A stretch of 6,801 nt of DNA. Source: JBDRGC01 sp043818215 (lineage in GTDB: Bacteria > Chloroflexota > Anaerolineae > Anaerolineales > UBA11858). The stretch spans positions 1 to 6,801 of the forward strand of contig JBDRGC010000078.1 of the NCBI GenBank assembly GCA_043818215.1, in the 5' to 3' direction. The notes beneath the pieces were generated by a model that had not been told where the DNA came from, did not search any database, and saw only the letters and a program-made list of their open reading frames with translations. Positions within the stretch are counted from its first letter, which is position 1. Each line of letters starts with the position of its first letter. This document shows, in pieces, positions 5,447-6,801 of the stretch. The position numbers were made by a program, and so were the translations under genes.

Positions 5447-6618
5447 AATTCGCCGCGCGTCCACAATTCGCCCAAACGATATTTCTCCAACCAGTGTGTC
5501 AACTTTTGTGGGTCGAGTCGCTGGATGTCGGATTGTCCATCGTGTTTTTCACACACCAGAATGGATTCGGGCTGCTCAGTCAGCGCGTCCACCAGAATAT
5601 CGGAATGGGTAGTAACAATTAATTGAGTACGCTCCGATGCTTCTACCATCAAATCAGCCAGCCGCGGAAGAATATCCGGATGCAGCCCCAACTCAGGTTC
5701 TTCGATACAGATCAGTGGTGGGGGGGCTGGATCAAGCAAGATCGCCAACAAGCATAAATAACGCAGCGTGCCATCCGAAAGCCTGGTGGCGGGAATGACG
5801 AAATTCCCCTCCGTGAAAAATACCTGCACGGTGCCGCCCTCAATACTTACATCAAAATCATCAAGTCCATCATACAGATCACCCAATGCAGTGAGCAAGG
5901 CTTTTTTCGCTTTTGGGATGCGGCGGAGCCGGTTCAAGAATAATCCCAGGTTCGAGAAATCTTCCTCAAGACGGTCGTTGCGCAAATCAACTTTCTGTGG
6001 TTCGCGAAAAACAGCATTGCGCCCAAAAGACCATTCACGATAGATACGAATTTTTTCATATTCGCTAATGAGATAAAAAATCTCGGGATAGATTTCTGGA
6101 TCACGGCGTTGAGCAAGAATTGATAGGTCAGGTTGAATATGTTCTTGTGCCAATTTTCGCTGGCCCTCACCCTTCACGTTTAATACGGGGTATCCTTGCT
6201 GGTACCGATAATAGAAATATGGTTCAGTTTGCCCCGAGTAAGCTGTTTCATTCTCAATGCATTCATCATCCAGGCGAAAGGATTGCTGCTCGGAACGGAA
6301 AGCCAGGCGATGTCTTAATGGCTGACTTCCAGATGGGTTACTAACGATAACTTCAACAACAGCAGGTTGTTGTTGATTGCCTTTCCAAATCCACTCATGC
6401 ACCCCGCCGCCACGGCGTATAACTGATCGCAGGTCATTTGCCGAAGCGCGCACCAAGGCTATCGCTTCAATTAGGTTAGATTTGCCCGATCCGTTTGGAC
6501 CAATCAAAATATTCAATGGGCCAAGTTGAATTGGTGTCTGTAGTGGGCCATACGACAGTATGTTGCGTAAAATAATCAAACGCAAAAGCGAGTTGTTTTG
6601 TAGCGCAGCTTGATTCAT
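5428..6618 (-). CDS. COG4637-type AAA/ABC ATPase (AAA_21), partner of the DUF4276 protein
   Basis: This 396-aa ATPase has an ABC/SMC-like nucleotide-binding domain split by a middle region. Walker A is GPNGSGKS (40-47). The signature motif is LSDGT (280-284), Walker B is LICIEEPE (302-309, with E306/E307), the D-loop is GLHP (311-314) and the switch histidine lies in TTHS (336-339). The C-terminus LGELWTRGELGG (382-393) is typical of COG4637 ATPases. The insert between Walker A and the signature (about 60-275) is where these families keep lid and arm elements; it has no strong coiled coil by eye. Such ATPases dimerise on ATP and control a partner, here probably the DUF4276 protein encoded with GTGA overlap. 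The ATG at 6618 has a strong ribosome site (AAGGAG, 6632-6627). A defence role resembling OLD/PARIS is inferred from architecture only. Confidence 0.85.
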   Translation of the reverse strand: MNQAALQNNSLLRLIILRNILSYGPLQTPIQLGPLNILIGPNGSGKSNLIEAIALVRASANDLRSVIRRGGGVHEWIWKGNQQQPAVVEVIVSNPSGSQPLRHRLAFRSEQQSFRLDDECIENETAYSGQTEPYFYYRYQQGYPVLNVKGEGQRKLAQEHIQPDLSILAQRRDPEIYPEIFYLISEYEKIRIYREWSFGRNAVFREPQKVDLRNDRLEEDFSNLGLFLNRLRRIPKAKKALLTALGDLYDGLDDFDVSIEGGTVQVFFTEGNFVIPATRLSDGTLRYLCLLAILLDPAPPPLICIEEPELGLHPDILPRLADLMVEASERTQLIVTTHSDILVDALTEQPESILVCEKHDGQSDIQRLDPQKLTHWLEKYRLGELWTRGELGGTRW

Positions 6619-6626
6619 AAGTTTAT

Positions 6627-6632
6627 CTCCTT
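6627..6632 (-). promoter_or_regulatory. Shine-Dalgarno site of the ATPase gene
   Basis: AAGGAG on the - strand, 8 nt before the ATG at 6618, fixes the ATPase start. A possible -10 box (TAAAAT, 6653-6648) lies just upstream, but no -35 box sits at proper spacing: TTGGGT is 13 nt away and TTGGTC is 22 nt away. The promoter is therefore not established. Confidence 0.75.
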
Positions 6633-6752
6633 ACATCTATAACCCTAATTTTACCACCTGCTGCTCACCCAACTCGACCAAGGCCCGCACATTGGTATTC
6701 ATCATATCGCCGGTTTTGCGTGAGGGCGGCGGGAGCGAGGAGGAGGGCAGAC

Positions 6753-6801
6753 ATGGAAATTTCGGGGAACAACTTTGGCAACACAAACGACAACTTGCTA
6801 T
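6753..6801 (+). CDS. Probable start of a divergent gene, cut by the window edge
   Basis: The ATG at 6753 follows a near-perfect ribosome site, AGGAGGG (6741-6747), with about 6 nt between them, and the frame is open to the window end. The visible 16 residues read MEISGNNFGNTNDNLL, Asn/Gly-rich and without a signal peptide. No family can be assigned from so little. It would be transcribed away from the ATPase gene, with 134 bp between the two starts, so both may share a control region. The chief doubt is that 49 bases of open frame can occur by chance; the ribosome site is the main support. Confidence 0.4.
   Translation, partial: MEISGNNFGNTNDNLL

Noticed and set aside
6637..6705. A 22-codon - strand frame (MMNTNVRALVELGEQQVVKLGL) upstream of the ATPase that looks like a protein C-terminus.
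   Set aside because: There is no ribosome site, the frame further upstream reads as non-protein Cys/Pro-rich sequence, and I recognise no family. It may be a remnant of a displaced gene, but this is unsupported.

Overview
The window reads as chromosomal DNA from a moderately GC-rich free-living bacterium carrying a small cluster of probable anti-phage genes. The likely source is Chloroflexota (Anaerolineae-like). That guess rests on an in-frame CCCTCACCCC/CCCTCTCCC palindromic repeat and an SNLQSPISNL-type tandem-repeat linker inside a protein gene, plus group II intron pieces; it is a pattern-memory inference, not proof.

Layout. (1) Positions 1-135 are the 3' end of a group II intron on the + strand, with a textbook domain V and a domain VI with its bulged branch-point A. 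(2) Positions 224-1441 are a strikingly AT-rich block holding one + strand gene (261-1424) for a Shedu-type (SduA, DUF4263) nuclease. The block is bounded by a 15-bp inverted repeat with one mismatch (224-238 and 1427-1441). (3) Positions 1446-1551 hold a degenerate second intron 3' end on the - strand. (4) The - strand from 6618 down to 1590 carries three closely packed genes: a COG4637-type ABC/AAA ATPase (6618-5428), a DUF4276 TOPRIM-like protein (5431-4799) whose GTG start overlaps the ATPase stop as GTGA, and, 17 nt further on, a 1063-aa AddB/RexB-type helicase-nuclease (4781-1590). (5) At the right edge a + strand gene probably begins at 6753 and leaves the window.

How the parts may work together. 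Shedu proteins are established single-gene anti-phage nucleases. ATPase plus TOPRIM pairs resemble in architecture the OLD/Gabija/PARIS class of defence systems, but this DUF4276 pair is assigned here by motif and gene pairing only. AddB is one half of the AddAB end-resection machine, the functional equivalent of RecBCD; addA is not in the window. Having addB translated right after an ATPase-TOPRIM pair is the most suggestive arrangement, because P2 Old and some retron defences are known to be tied to RecBCD status. The simple alternative is that a defence pair landed just upstream of addB and that a separate Shedu cassette landed downstream of it.

Base composition supports the patchwork: addB is GC-rich, the ATPase/DUF4276 pair is intermediate, and the Shedu block is AT-rich. 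The addB gene also carries a 96-bp palindromic repeat in frame and a long Pro/Ser linker with 7-bp tandem repeats and a G-quadruplex motif.
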